From Planococcus sp. ISL-109 (GTDB lineage Bacteria; Bacillota; Bacilli; Bacillales_A; Planococcaceae): a stretch of 64,000 bases of DNA. The position numbers and the translations under genes were made by a program. How positions within the stretch are numbered: position 1 is the stretch's first letter; each line of letters opens with the position of its first letter. Of the stretch, positions 1 through 7,485 are shown piece after piece. The stretch is from contig NZ_JAGGPW010000004.1 in NCBI RefSeq assembly GCF_018613655.1, positions 1,020,627-1,084,626 of the forward strand, given 5' to 3'. Under the pieces are notes generated by a model. It did not search any database. It had not been told where the DNA came from and saw only the letters and a list, made by a program, of their open reading frames with translations.

Positions 1-231
1 GGATTGACCGAAGTCGCATGGACTTCGACGAGTACTTGATTTTCGGCAATTGACGGCGTTTCAACTTCCCGTTCTTTTAATTGCTCTCTTCCTCCATACT
101 GATCGATCACAATCGCTTTCACACGCAGCCACCCCTTCCATTTTAATTATCTATACCCTTTTGTGGAGTCGCTACACACGAAAAGGCGCCATAAGCTTTT
201 CAATTATGCTATTATGGGAACTGTTTCATAA

Positions 232-266
232 AGAGGTTCGCAAACTCCCTCTCTAAAAAACTAAGG
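232..266 (+). ncRNA. preQ1-I riboswitch upstream of queC
   Basis: The stretch begins AGAGGTTC, continues with a C/T-rich closing strand (CCTCT) and ends in the A-rich tail AAAAAACTAAGGA, which is the preQ1 class I aptamer pattern. P1 pairs AGAGG with CCTCT. The loop TCC can pair with GGA in the tail to form the P2 pseudoknot. That GGA is part of the queC Shine-Dalgarno (AAGGAG, 263-268), ten bases before the ATG, so ligand binding should hide the ribosome site. No terminator hairpin lies between aptamer and start codon, so translational control is the inferred mode. The pattern is seen directly; the mode is inference. Confidence 0.9.
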
Positions 267-277
267 AGCTGTATACG

Positions 278-940
278 ATGAAAAATGAAAAAGCTGTCGT
301 TGTTTTCAGCGGTGGACAAGATAGCACCACTTGCCTTTTTTGGGCACTCGAGGAATTCGGCGAAGTGCTTGCTGTCACTTTCGATTACGGGCAGCGGCAT
401 GCACAGGAAATCGACCATGCCAAACAGATCGCTGAAACGCTCGGAGTCACACTTCAAGTGCTCGACCTCGGATTAATCAATCAACTGTCCGCTAACGCCT
501 TAACACGCGATTCGATTGACGTGAGCGGACAAACGGATGGGCTGCCTTCTACATTCGTGCCAGGCCGCAACCTTTTGTTCTTATCCTTTGCCGCCATCTA
601 TGCCGATGCCTTCGGTGCGCGCCATTTGGTGACGGGGGTCAGCGAGACCGACTTCAGCGGCTATCCCGATTGCCGCGATACGTTTATCCGCTCGTTGAAC
701 GTCAGCTTAAATTTGGCGATGGACAAGCAGTTCGTCATCCATACGCCGCTCATGTGGATTGATAAAGCGGGTGTGTGGGAATTGTCCGACCAGCTCGGCG
801 CTTTGGAATTCGTTCAGACGGAAACTTTGACCTGCTATAATGGCGTAGCTGCTGCCGGATGCGGCACTTGCCCAGCCTGCGTACTGCGCAATGACGGGTT
901 GAGTAAATATCTGTCCCAAAAAGCGGGTGCCGAGTCATGA
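278..940 (+). CDS. queC: 7-cyano-7-deazaguanine synthase QueC
   Basis: QueC is the ATP-dependent cytosolic enzyme that converts 7-carboxy-7-deazaguanine and ammonia to preQ0, the nitrile precursor of queuosine. The 220-residue protein carries the PP-loop SGGQDS at residues 11-16. It ends in the four-cysteine zinc site (Cys186, Cys195, Cys198, Cys201, in CYNG and GCGTCPAC). Length is normal for the family. The ATG follows the AAGGAG embedded in the preQ1 riboswitch. The stop overlaps the queD start (ATGA), so queC-queD-queE form one translationally coupled operon under preQ1 control. Confidence 0.97.
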   Translation: MKNEKAVVVFSGGQDSTTCLFWALEEFGEVLAVTFDYGQRHAQEIDHAKQIAETLGVTLQVLDLGLINQLSANALTRDSIDVSGQTDGLPSTFVPGRNLLFLSFAAIYADAFGARHLVTGVSETDFSGYPDCRDTFIRSLNVSLNLAMDKQFVIHTPLMWIDKAGVWELSDQLGALEFVQTETLTCYNGVAAAGCGTCPACVLRNDGLSKYLSQKAGAES

Positions 941-1362
941 TACAGCAATTTTATCCATCGGTCGCACACGCTTTCCGCTTTGAATTGAATAAAGATATGC
1001 ATTTTTCTGCAGCGCATTATATTCCTGCAGAACAAGCCGGCCAGTGCGCCCGCATGCACGGCCATACGTACACGCTCAATATTACGATCGCCGGAAACCA
1101 GTTGAACACCATCGGTTTTCTGATCGATTTTAAAGAGCTGAAAAACCTGATCCATAAACGCTACGACCATACCGTACTAAATGACCATGCGGAATTCACC
1201 CAAACGTTTCCAACAACCGAACAGCTCGCAGAACAAATTTTTCTCATGACCCAGAAACTGCTCGATGGGACTGACAATCAGCCACGCTGCCTGCAGGTCA
1301 TCGTCCGAGAAACACCGACCAGCTATGTCGTCTACCGCCCTTTAAGCGAGGGTTCCTCATGA
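937..1362 (+). CDS. queD: 6-carboxy-5,6,7,8-tetrahydropterin synthase QueD
   Basis: QueD converts 7,8-dihydroneopterin triphosphate to 6-carboxytetrahydropterin, an early step of preQ0 synthesis. The 141-residue protein shows the zinc-ligand motifs of the PTPS/QueD fold: FSAAH (His27) and HGH (His41, His43), with the catalytic Cys37 just before. The C-terminal VRETPT stretch fits the pterin-binding strand. The ATG overlaps the queC stop by four bases, and the gene itself overlaps queE by four bases, so it is the middle member of a coupled three-gene operon. Confidence 0.96.
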   Translation: MIQQFYPSVAHAFRFELNKDMHFSAAHYIPAEQAGQCARMHGHTYTLNITIAGNQLNTIGFLIDFKELKNLIHKRYDHTVLNDHAEFTQTFPTTEQLAEQIFLMTQKLLDGTDNQPRCLQVIVRETPTSYVVYRPLSEGSS

Positions 1363-2066
1363 AAATTCCCGTTATGGAAATTTTCGGCCCGACTATTCAA
1401 GGAGAAGGTATGGTCATAGGACAGAAAACGATGTTTGTACGGACTGCCGGTTGCGATTATTCCTGTTCGTGGTGTGATTCAAAATTCACTTGGGATGGTA
1501 CTGGAAAAAGCGTCATGATGAATGCTCAAGCCATCACCGATGAACTCGAACAGCTCGGAAAGGAAAATTTTTCGCATGTGACGATCTCCGGAGGCAATCC
1601 GGCTCTTCATAAAGGCATCAGTGAACTGGTTGCTCTTTGCCATGAAAAGGGCTGGCAGACCGCTGTTGAAACACAAGGCAGCATATGGCAGGACTGGCTG
1701 GCTGAAATCGATGAGGTCACGGTTTCTCCGAAGCCCCCGAGTTCGGGGATGATTTTGGATTACTCTAAACTCGATGCGCTGCTCGGGAAGCTTGCCCCCA
1801 ATCAAGCCAGCCTGAAAGTCGTCGTCTTTGATGATGCGGATTTGTTCTTTGCTGAACAGCTTCATATACGTTATCCGTCCTTTCCATTCTTTTTACAAGT
1901 CGGAAATGACGATACCCTGACTGTTGACGATGAAAAACTGACGCAGCATTTATTGGGACGTTATCAATGGCTGATTGATAGGCATTTAACATCCGCCGCA
2001 CTTAATAATGCGAAAGTATTGCCCCAGCTTCATACTTTGCTATGGGGCAATAAGCGCGGAGTGTGA
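1359..2066 (+). CDS. queE: 7-carboxy-7-deazaguanine synthase QueE
   Basis: QueE is the radical SAM enzyme that contracts 6-carboxytetrahydropterin to 7-carboxy-7-deazaguanine, the substrate of QueC. The 235-residue protein has the iron-sulfur motif CDYSCSWC, with Cys32, Cys36 and Cys39 in the CxxxCxxC arrangement of the radical SAM core. The N-terminal FGPTIQGEG is the family hallmark for substrate and SAM binding. The start overlaps the queD stop (ATGA). A strong terminator follows, closing the queCDE operon. Confidence 0.97.
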   Translation: MKIPVMEIFGPTIQGEGMVIGQKTMFVRTAGCDYSCSWCDSKFTWDGTGKSVMMNAQAITDELEQLGKENFSHVTISGGNPALHKGISELVALCHEKGWQTAVETQGSIWQDWLAEIDEVTVSPKPPSSGMILDYSKLDALLGKLAPNQASLKVVVFDDADLFFAEQLHIRYPSFPFFLQVGNDDTLTVDDEKLTQHLLGRYQWLIDRHLTSAALNNAKVLPQLHTLLWGNKRGV

Positions 2067-2078
2067 AGTATAAAGCGA

Positions 2079-2126
2079 AAAACCGGTCATCCATCCTTTA
2101 AAAGGTTGGTATGACCGGTTTTTTCT
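2079..2126 (+). terminator. Intrinsic terminator after queE
   Basis: A 12-bp outer stem (AAAACCGGTCAT / ATGACCGGTTTT) encloses a second near-perfect stem and is followed by a T run. It ends the queCDE transcript. Confidence 0.9.
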
Positions 2127-2148
2127 TTCAAAAAAAATGCGCAAGCAC

Positions 2149-2478
2149 TCAAGCTTTTTTCACGAATTCCGATTTCAGTTGCATCGCCCCGAAGCCGTCG
2201 ATTTTGCAATCGATATTATGGTCGCCGTCGACGAGCCGGATGCTTTTTACTTTCGTGCCGATTTTCAATGTGTTTGAGCTGCCTTTTACTTTCAAATCCT
2301 TAATGACTGTGACAGCGTCTCCGTCTTGCAAAATGTTTCCGACAGCATCGCGTATGACTTGCGCTTGTTCTTGTTCATTCGGATTCCATTCATGTGCACA
2401 TTCCGGACAAACCAGCCTGTCTCCATCTTTATACGTATACTCAGAACCGCATTTCGGGCAATTCGGCAAATCCACCAT
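2149..2478 (-). CDS. yjdM: PhnA/YjdM family zinc-ribbon protein
   Basis: This 109-residue protein belongs to the YjdM (PhnA) family, named for an early link to alkylphosphonate use but of unproven function. The N terminus has a zinc ribbon with two CxxC pairs (CPKC near residue 7 and CPEC near residue 24). The rest is the PhnA domain, an SH3-like beta-barrel containing [14 protein letters not shown] and [14 protein letters not shown]. It is a single-gene unit: a GGGGGA ribosome site precedes the ATG, and an extended -10 (TGG-TATACT, about 2528-2536) lies upstream. Family assignment is firm; function is not known. Confidence 0.9.
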   Translation of the reverse strand: MVDLPNCPKCGSEYTYKDGDRLVCPECAHEWNPNEQEQAQVIRDAVGNILQDGDAVTVIKDLKVKGSSNTLKIGTKVKSIRLVDGDHNIDCKIDGFGAMQLKSEFVKKA

Positions 2479-2563
2479 TATTCATCCCCCAATATTCGCA
2501 ATGCTTTTGCAGCACTATGTGCTCTAAGTATACCAAATGACGATCCAGCGTGATGCGCTATTT

Positions 2564-2983
2564 TCACCTTACGACAAGAACCGGGCATTCTGCGTGATTG
2601 ACGACTTTATGGCTGACACTGCCGAGCATCACTTCGCGGATTGGAGATAAACCGCGGCTGCCGATGACGAGCAGATCGTATTGCTTATCTTTCGTCATCC
2701 CGACTATGGCAGGGCCTGGTATGCCATGCAGCACTTCGACTTGATGGAATATCTCTTTCCTTTCCAGCATTTCGGTCACCGGCTGGATTTTTTTCCGTCT
2801 TGCTAAATCGAACTCCATTGCCGACGCATCGTGGATCACTTCGTTTTCATCTTCCTTATAATCGGAGACATAGACGACCGTCACTTCCGCTCCATTGACC
2901 AATCCTGCAATTTTTACCGCTTCCTTGGCGGCGCGGATCGAGTTTTCCGAACCGTCGACTGCCAGTAAGATTTGTTGATACAT
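2564..2983 (-). CDS. Universal stress protein (UspA family)
   Basis: A 139-residue single-domain universal stress protein. It starts with the typical YQQILLAVDGSENS strand and ends in the ATP-binding signature G-x2-G-x9-G-S (Gly108, Gly111, Gly121-Ser122) followed by CPVLVVR. These cytosolic dimers bind ATP and support survival under stress. The ATG follows a GAGGAGTGGGG ribosome site. It is transcribed alone. No sigma-B consensus was found in the short upstream region, which carries a TATATA stretch instead. Confidence 0.95.
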   Translation of the reverse strand: MYQQILLAVDGSENSIRAAKEAVKIAGLVNGAEVTVVYVSDYKEDENEVIHDASAMEFDLARRKKIQPVTEMLERKEIFHQVEVLHGIPGPAIVGMTKDKQYDLLVIGSRGLSPIREVMLGSVSHKVVNHAECPVLVVR

Positions 2984-3069
2984 ATCCCCACTCCTCTCAG
3001 ACTAATCATTCCCCCGTCTCTTTACGCTATTCGCCGTTTATATAGAATTTCCTGCCTTTTTCTTGAAAC

Positions 3070-3104
3070 GAAAAAGACCGGCCCTGTATAAGACCGATCT
3101 TTTC
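3070..3104 (-). terminator. Intrinsic terminator after ytxK
   Basis: On the minus strand a stem of about 10 bp with one mismatch (AAGATCGGTC / GGCCGGTCTT) is followed by a T run. It lies directly after the ytxK stop codon. Confidence 0.75.
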
Positions 3105-4028
3105 TTATGCTTTGTTTTCTTTGAACCATTCATTCACCTGTGTGAAAAATTTCGCCATCGTTTCCGGTTTCGACATATTCGGAACTCGTGCGAGCAGCAC
3201 TTCTTTCGGGGCTTTCAAGCCATCTTGTTTTTTCTGCAAGATGAGGATAGCTTTGGCATGCTGGGCATGTTTGAAAATATTGTCCGGCAACTCCATGACC
3301 GCCTGGATATGCGCTTGCTGCTTCAAGAAATGATGCAATTGGTTGGCGAGCGGTGATTCAAACAAGTTTTTCGGGATGACAAAAAATAAATAGCCGCCTT
3401 CTTTTGTATGTTTCAAGGATTGTTCGATAAATAGATGGTGCGCATATGACATGCCTTCTTCCGCATGTAAATCATAAGAAGAAGCGACTTGCTCATCCGG
3501 GTAATAGCCGACCGGCAAATCCGATACGACACAATCGGCCGGATCGATCAACAAGGGCTGTAAGGCATCCTGCAAATAGAATGTCACCGGCTGTTCGATC
3601 AAGTTTCCGATATTCGAGGCAAGGCGGATCAATAAATCGTCTATCTCTACAGCCGTTCCCGTCATGCGCCCGTCCAAATAGTTCATGACCGTGAACAATA
3701 AATTGCCGGTCCCTGCTGCGGGATCGAGCACAGTCGCCTGCTGATCTTTGACGAACAATTCGACAAGATAGCCGACAAGTAAGCCGAGTGCGTCCGGCGT
3801 CATTTGGTGATGCGGCTGGACATGTTCTTTCATGCCTTTCAAAATCGCCAATTGGATTGCTTTCCGAACGTCTTCTTTCGTGGCGCCAACAGGTACATTT
3901 AATTGCCCATCGAGCCATCTTTCAGTCGTGGTGAGCAAGCTCTCCAAATAGGAAAGTTCCTGCTGCTTTTGGACTGACACCGTTTCATTGTCGATCATGA
4001 TGAAAATGCTTTCCATAGATGAATTCAT
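3105..4028 (-). CDS. ytxK: Class I SAM-dependent methyltransferase YtxK
   Basis: A 307-residue protein resembling N6-adenine DNA methylases and matching Bacillus YtxK. Motif I is LDPAAGTGNLL (residues 101-111). The catalytic-loop position reads SDLPVGYY (169-176) where true adenine methylases have (N/D)PP(Y/F), so DNA-methylating activity is not assured. The N-terminal helical part precedes a Rossmann domain. It lies downstream of tpx in the same direction, as in B. subtilis, but a strong terminator separates the two. Two further in-frame ATG codons (residues 5 and 11) could serve as the start. The physiological substrate is unknown. Confidence 0.88.
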   Translation of the reverse strand: MNSSMESIFIMIDNETVSVQKQQELSYLESLLTTTERWLDGQLNVPVGATKEDVRKAIQLAILKGMKEHVQPHHQMTPDALGLLVGYLVELFVKDQQATVLDPAAGTGNLLFTVMNYLDGRMTGTAVEIDDLLIRLASNIGNLIEQPVTFYLQDALQPLLIDPADCVVSDLPVGYYPDEQVASSYDLHAEEGMSYAHHLFIEQSLKHTKEGGYLFFVIPKNLFESPLANQLHHFLKQQAHIQAVMELPDNIFKHAQHAKAILILQKKQDGLKAPKEVLLARVPNMSKPETMAKFFTQVNEWFKENKA

Positions 4029-4047
4029 AAATCTCCGTCCTCATGAT

Positions 4048-4073
4048 AAAACCCACTCTAGGAGAGTGGGTTT
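4048..4073 (-). terminator. Intrinsic terminator after tpx
   Basis: A perfect 11-bp stem (AAACCCACTCT / AGAGTGGGTTT) with a 4-base loop and a following T run lies between tpx and ytxK. Confidence 0.9.
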
Positions 4074-4079
4074 CTAGTA

Positions 4080-4586
4080 TTAGTTTGTCAGTTCTCTTAC
4101 TGCTTCGAGTGCTTTTTCATAATCCGGGTGATCGGTGCCTTCTGCTACATATTCAACATAAGCCACTTCGTCGTTTTCATCGACGACGAAAATGGAGCGT
4201 GCCAATAAGCGAAGTTCCTGCATCGTTACGCCATACGCTTCACCAAATGACAGGTCGCGGTGGTCGGACAATGTCGTGATCGAATCGACGCCATTGATTT
4301 CCGTCCAGCGCTTTTGTGCGAATGGAAGATCGCAGGAAACTGTAAGTACTTCCACGTTGTCGCCGAGAGATGCCGCTTCGTCGCTGAAGCGTTTCGTCTG
4401 ATCGGAACATAAGCCGGTATCAAGTGATGGAACGACACTTACCAATCGAACTTTGCCTTTGAAGTCCTGCAAAGTTTTCGACTCCAGGCCGTTGGATAAC
4501 GCCGTGAAATGCGGTGCCTGCTCGCCCACTTTCACTTCTTTACCGGGCAATGTGACAGGGTTTTGCTTGAATGTGATTTGTACCAA
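4080..4586 (-). CDS. tpx: Thiol peroxidase Tpx (resolving Cys displaced)
   Basis: Tpx is a cytosolic atypical 2-Cys peroxiredoxin that reduces hydrogen peroxide and alkyl hydroperoxides using thioredoxin. A TTG start is chosen because GGGAGG sits eight bases upstream and the protein then begins VQITFKQN and has 168 residues, the family norm. An upstream ATG would place the ribosome site inside the gene. Peroxidatic Cys60 is in PSLDTGLC. The usual resolving cysteine (RWC, Cys94 in B. subtilis) is Thr95 here (RWTE), while a new cysteine appears at Cys85 (SCDLPFA, normally SADLPFA). Identity is firm; whether Cys85 takes over resolution is inference. Confidence 0.94.
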   Translation of the reverse strand: MVQITFKQNPVTLPGKEVKVGEQAPHFTALSNGLESKTLQDFKGKVRLVSVVPSLDTGLCSDQTKRFSDEAASLGDNVEVLTVSCDLPFAQKRWTEINGVDSITTLSDHRDLSFGEAYGVTMQELRLLARSIFVVDENDEVAYVEYVAEGTDHPDYEKALEAVRELTN

Positions 4587-4622
4587 TTGCAACGCCTCCC
4601 TTTTCAAATTAACTCTATCATA

Positions 4623-5192
4623 CTAAATGCTTTCACTTTCTTGCAACCGAGACCCTTCCAAACGTGTTTTCGCCATTTCGCGCTTCCGGTAAGATTCCTC
4701 GTGGACCACAGTCGTGTCGGCGATAAAATCATGAACCCCTTGCTTTAATGGCGTAAAGCCGACAATCCAATATAACGGCAAAATCGTCACTGAAATAAAG
4801 CGGCCGATCCACTCGCGGAACAATAAAGTGGTCCACGGCAAATGGTCGGTTTTCAGTGAAACGACCCGCAGGCCTAAAATCATCTTGCCTACGGTCTGGG
4901 CGAAAAACTTAGTCATCAGGATGAAATAGCCATAGAACACGATTGCAGTCAAAATCGCATACGGCGCATACCAGGCACTCCCTGACGTTTCCCAGCCGAA
5001 TAACGCAAACAGTGGAAGGATGACTATAGAAGAAATCGCTGAAATGATTGAGATATCAATCAAGTAAGCCCAAAAGCGCATCCAAAACCCTGCCGGCTTG
5101 CGTTCATAAAACAGCACGTTGTCAGTTGTCGGCCGAACCGGCGGAGTCGCAGCCGGTTGCTCTATCGCATCTGTATTGATGTGATCAGTCAT
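4623..5192 (-). CDS. RDD family membrane protein (YteJ-like)
   Basis: A 189-residue membrane protein with the RDD domain. The first helix carries the Arg-x3-Ala-x3-Asp signature (MRFWAYLIDISII), followed by two more hydrophobic segments. N- and C-terminal tails are hydrophilic. RDD proteins are small integral membrane proteins, some linked to ion or solute transport; the exact role here is unknown. It lies 14 bases downstream of sppA with a strong AAGGAGGTGG ribosome site, the yteJ-sppA arrangement of B. subtilis, so the two are probably co-transcribed. Confidence 0.88.
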   Translation of the reverse strand: MTDHINTDAIEQPAATPPVRPTTDNVLFYERKPAGFWMRFWAYLIDISIISAISSIVILPLFALFGWETSGSAWYAPYAILTAIVFYGYFILMTKFFAQTVGKMILGLRVVSLKTDHLPWTTLLFREWIGRFISVTILPLYWIVGFTPLKQGVHDFIADTTVVHEESYRKREMAKTRLEGSRLQESESI

Positions 5193-5206
5193 GCTTCTCC
5201 ACCTCC

Positions 5207-6217
5207 TTAGTTCTCACCGTATAGATACATCATGCGCGGTCCGCTGTTTTGCGTTAGCATATCCGCTATTAATTTGGTTTCCATATCCATGCCGAAGAAT
5301 GAACTTGTCTTCATTGCAAATAGTGAAGCCCAATTCCCGCTGGCACCGTACTCAAATACTTCGCCGCCTTCTAAACTGAAATCTTCACTCATAGCTTGGA
5401 TTACGTCTTCTTCAAAACCAAAGTCATCCGCCAGGTTCGCTTCAACTGCCTGCCGTCCGTTCATGATTCTACCGTCCGCGTATTCTTTTACTTCCGCTTC
5501 GGTCATATCGCGGCCTTGTTCGATGACATCGACAAATTGTTCGTATGAACTATCAAGCATCTCTTGCAATAATGCCCGTTCGTCCTCAGTCATATCGCGT
5601 GTCGGACTCATGATATCTTTGTAAGGACCGGATTTGATCGTAACAAAATCCACGCCATAGCGTTCTGCAAGTTCGCCGTAATTAACGCTTTGCATAATGA
5701 CGCCGATCGATCCTGTCAAAGTTTCTTCATTAACGAAAATCTTTTCTGCAGGTGCGGAAATATAATACCCGCCGGATGCAGCCATCGATCCCATCGATAC
5801 GTAAAGCGGCTTACCGGTTTCTTCCTGGATTTCGGTGATTTTGTCGTGGATCTGTGCAGATTCGACGACACCGCCTCCTGGAGAATTCACATTCAAGACA
5901 ACACCTTTTACGCTATCGTCTTCTTTTACTGCTTCCAATTGTTCCATAAACAGATCATGGTTATAGCCAACGGCCGCGAAAACAGGCGTCTCGCCACTAT
6001 CTTGAATTGCACCGTCCACGGTCAACACGGCGATGCGGTTATTGGCATCCCCTGACTCAAGCACCTGTTCGCCCAGCCCAGTGTCGTCAGTGCCTATGAA
6101 GTCATCAAAACCTGAGGCAAAATCTGATTTCAACACTGTAAACGCCGAGTTGATGACGAGTGAAATCACCAGCAATGCAGCAGCGGCGAGTAAAGCAATC
6201 CAGCGTTTTGTATTCAT
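5207..6217 (-). CDS. sppA: Signal peptide peptidase SppA
   Basis: SppA is a membrane-anchored serine protease that degrades leftover signal peptides. The 336-residue protein has one N-terminal membrane helix (about residues 7-27) and an S49 peptidase domain. The nucleophile is Ser148 in SMGSMAASGGYY and the general base is Lys200 in SGPYKDI, matching the Ser/Lys dyad of the 36-kDa Bacillus type. NSPGGGVVES (111-120) is the conserved oxyanion-side loop. The ATG follows a GGAGGGAAT ribosome site. yteJ follows directly. Confidence 0.96.
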   Translation of the reverse strand: MNTKRWIALLAAAALLVISLVINSAFTVLKSDFASGFDDFIGTDDTGLGEQVLESGDANNRIAVLTVDGAIQDSGETPVFAAVGYNHDLFMEQLEAVKEDDSVKGVVLNVNSPGGGVVESAQIHDKITEIQEETGKPLYVSMGSMAASGGYYISAPAEKIFVNEETLTGSIGVIMQSVNYGELAERYGVDFVTIKSGPYKDIMSPTRDMTEDERALLQEMLDSSYEQFVDVIEQGRDMTEAEVKEYADGRIMNGRQAVEANLADDFGFEEDVIQAMSEDFSLEGGEVFEYGASGNWASLFAMKTSSFFGMDMETKLIADMLTQNSGPRMMYLYGEN

Positions 6218-6275
6218 CCTTTAATTCCCTCCTTAAGTATTCCATTTAACTATACGGCATACGCTCCAAAATGTT

Positions 6276-7208
6276 TCACTTTCCGGTAAATTCGGCACCA
6301 AGTATGTGGCGTTTTTTTCTCATGCGCCTCGCTTCCATGATTTTGGATCCGGTGAACAAAATCAACGCGCTCCAGATAAAGGAGAAAGAAACGACAGACA
6401 CAAGGCCGAATGCCTCTCCGTAGATGAGCACACCAATCAGCAGCATTAAAGTCGGAGCGATGTATTGCAAAAATCCGACCATGTATAGAGGGATGAGCGG
6501 CGCACCCATCGCAAAAAACAGCAACGGCAACGCAGTGAGGAATCCGCTGAGGACGACGAGCAGGTCGGTCGAGATTCCGCTATGCAAGAATGCCGCGCGG
6601 TCGATGGAAAATAAATAAACATAATAGGCAGTCGCAAACGGCAACACGAACAAAGTCTCGATCGCGAGGCCCCGCAGCGCGTTCAATTGAATGGTCTTTT
6701 TGATCAAGCCGTAGAACGCGAAGCTGAACGCCATGCCAAGCGCCAGCCAAGGCAATGTCCCGTAAGAAACGGTGATGATGGTGACGCCGATCGCCGCCAG
6801 CACAAACGCGACTTTCACCGCTGGGGAAAGTTTTTCCTTCAAAAAAAACGAGCCCAGCAAAACGGAAATGAGCGGATTGATGTAATAGCCGAGACTCGTT
6901 TCAACTATGCGGTCATTGGTAACGGCGTAGATATAAAAGAACCAATTGGCCGAAATGAGAAACGAAGCGAGCATGAGCAGGAAAAATGTCTTCTTCGATG
7001 CCCACAAGGATTTGACATCAGCGAAAAGCTGCTTTCCTCCTCCAGTCAGCACGATAAAGCCCAGCGTCAGCCAAAATGCCCAAAAAATGCGGCCAGCCAA
7101 TAATTCATCTGCCGGCACATGGTCGACTTGTTTCCAAAATATCGGCAGGAACCCCCAAATCGTATACGTTAAAATCGTCAGCAGTGTCCCTTTTTTTTCT
7201 TCAGTCAT
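6276..7208 (-). CDS. rarD: EamA/RarD family transporter
   Basis: A polytopic membrane protein of about 310 residues with ten predicted helices in two EamA halves. The opening GTLLTILTYTIWGFLPIFWK and the later FYIYAVTNDRIVETSLGYYI are characteristic of RarD (chloramphenicol-sensitive protein family, drug/metabolite transporter superfamily). The transported substrate is unknown. The start is uncertain: ATG at 7208 gives MTEEKKG, but an upstream ATG (7226) or TTG (7232) in frame is also possible and none has a good ribosome site. It stands alone, without an operon partner. Confidence 0.88.
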   Translation of the reverse strand: MTEEKKGTLLTILTYTIWGFLPIFWKQVDHVPADELLAGRIFWAFWLTLGFIVLTGGGKQLFADVKSLWASKKTFFLLMLASFLISANWFFYIYAVTNDRIVETSLGYYINPLISVLLGSFFLKEKLSPAVKVAFVLAAIGVTIITVSYGTLPWLALGMAFSFAFYGLIKKTIQLNALRGLAIETLFVLPFATAYYVYLFSIDRAAFLHSGISTDLLVVLSGFLTALPLLFFAMGAPLIPLYMVGFLQYIAPTLMLLIGVLIYGEAFGLVSVVSFSFIWSALILFTGSKIMEARRMRKKRHILGAEFTGK

Positions 7209-7295
7209 CTTCGCATCGCGCACCATTCTCAAAGTATTTTTGTATTCGAAATAATAGACCCATTATATGCCTGCCCTACCGGAAAGTAAATACAG

Positions 7296-7326
7296 CAAAA
7301 GCCTCCGCTGATACCGGAAGCTTTTG
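7296..7326 (-). terminator. Intrinsic terminator of the nifZ-thiI unit
   Basis: An 11-of-12-bp stem (CAAAAGCCTCCG / CGGAAGCTTTTG) lies about 160 bases after the thiI stop, beyond an open in-frame tail. Confidence 0.75.
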
Positions 7327-7335
7327 AAAGAAATG

Positions 7336-7485
7336 TTATTTTTTTGCGTTTTCCACTTGCTGCAATTCATCAATGGGCTCATCTCCACCTACATTGCCTT
7401 CCGTCAAGACGACAAACACTTTGACGAGTCCCTCTTCCACTCTAAACGGTCCGGTTGTGTGACCGGTAGAATTTTCAAGAAAAGA
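7336..7485 (-). other. In-frame open tail directly after thiI stop; possible small ORF
   Basis: After the thiI TAA the same frame stays open for 49 codons to a second TAA and reads with coding-like composition. The last part is VEEGLVKVFVVLTEGNVGG then DEPIDELQQVENAKK. A GTG (7414) preceded by AGAGGGA could start a 27-residue peptide, and another GTG lies slightly upstream. No family is recognised. It could be a tiny independent gene, a stop-codon readthrough tail, or chance. The terminator of the unit lies after it. Confidence 0.25.

Noticed and set aside
3-53. Open frame at the left edge ending in MDFDEYLIFGN and a stop
   Set aside because: It could be the tail of an upstream gene, but 16 codons without a recognised family are too little to call.
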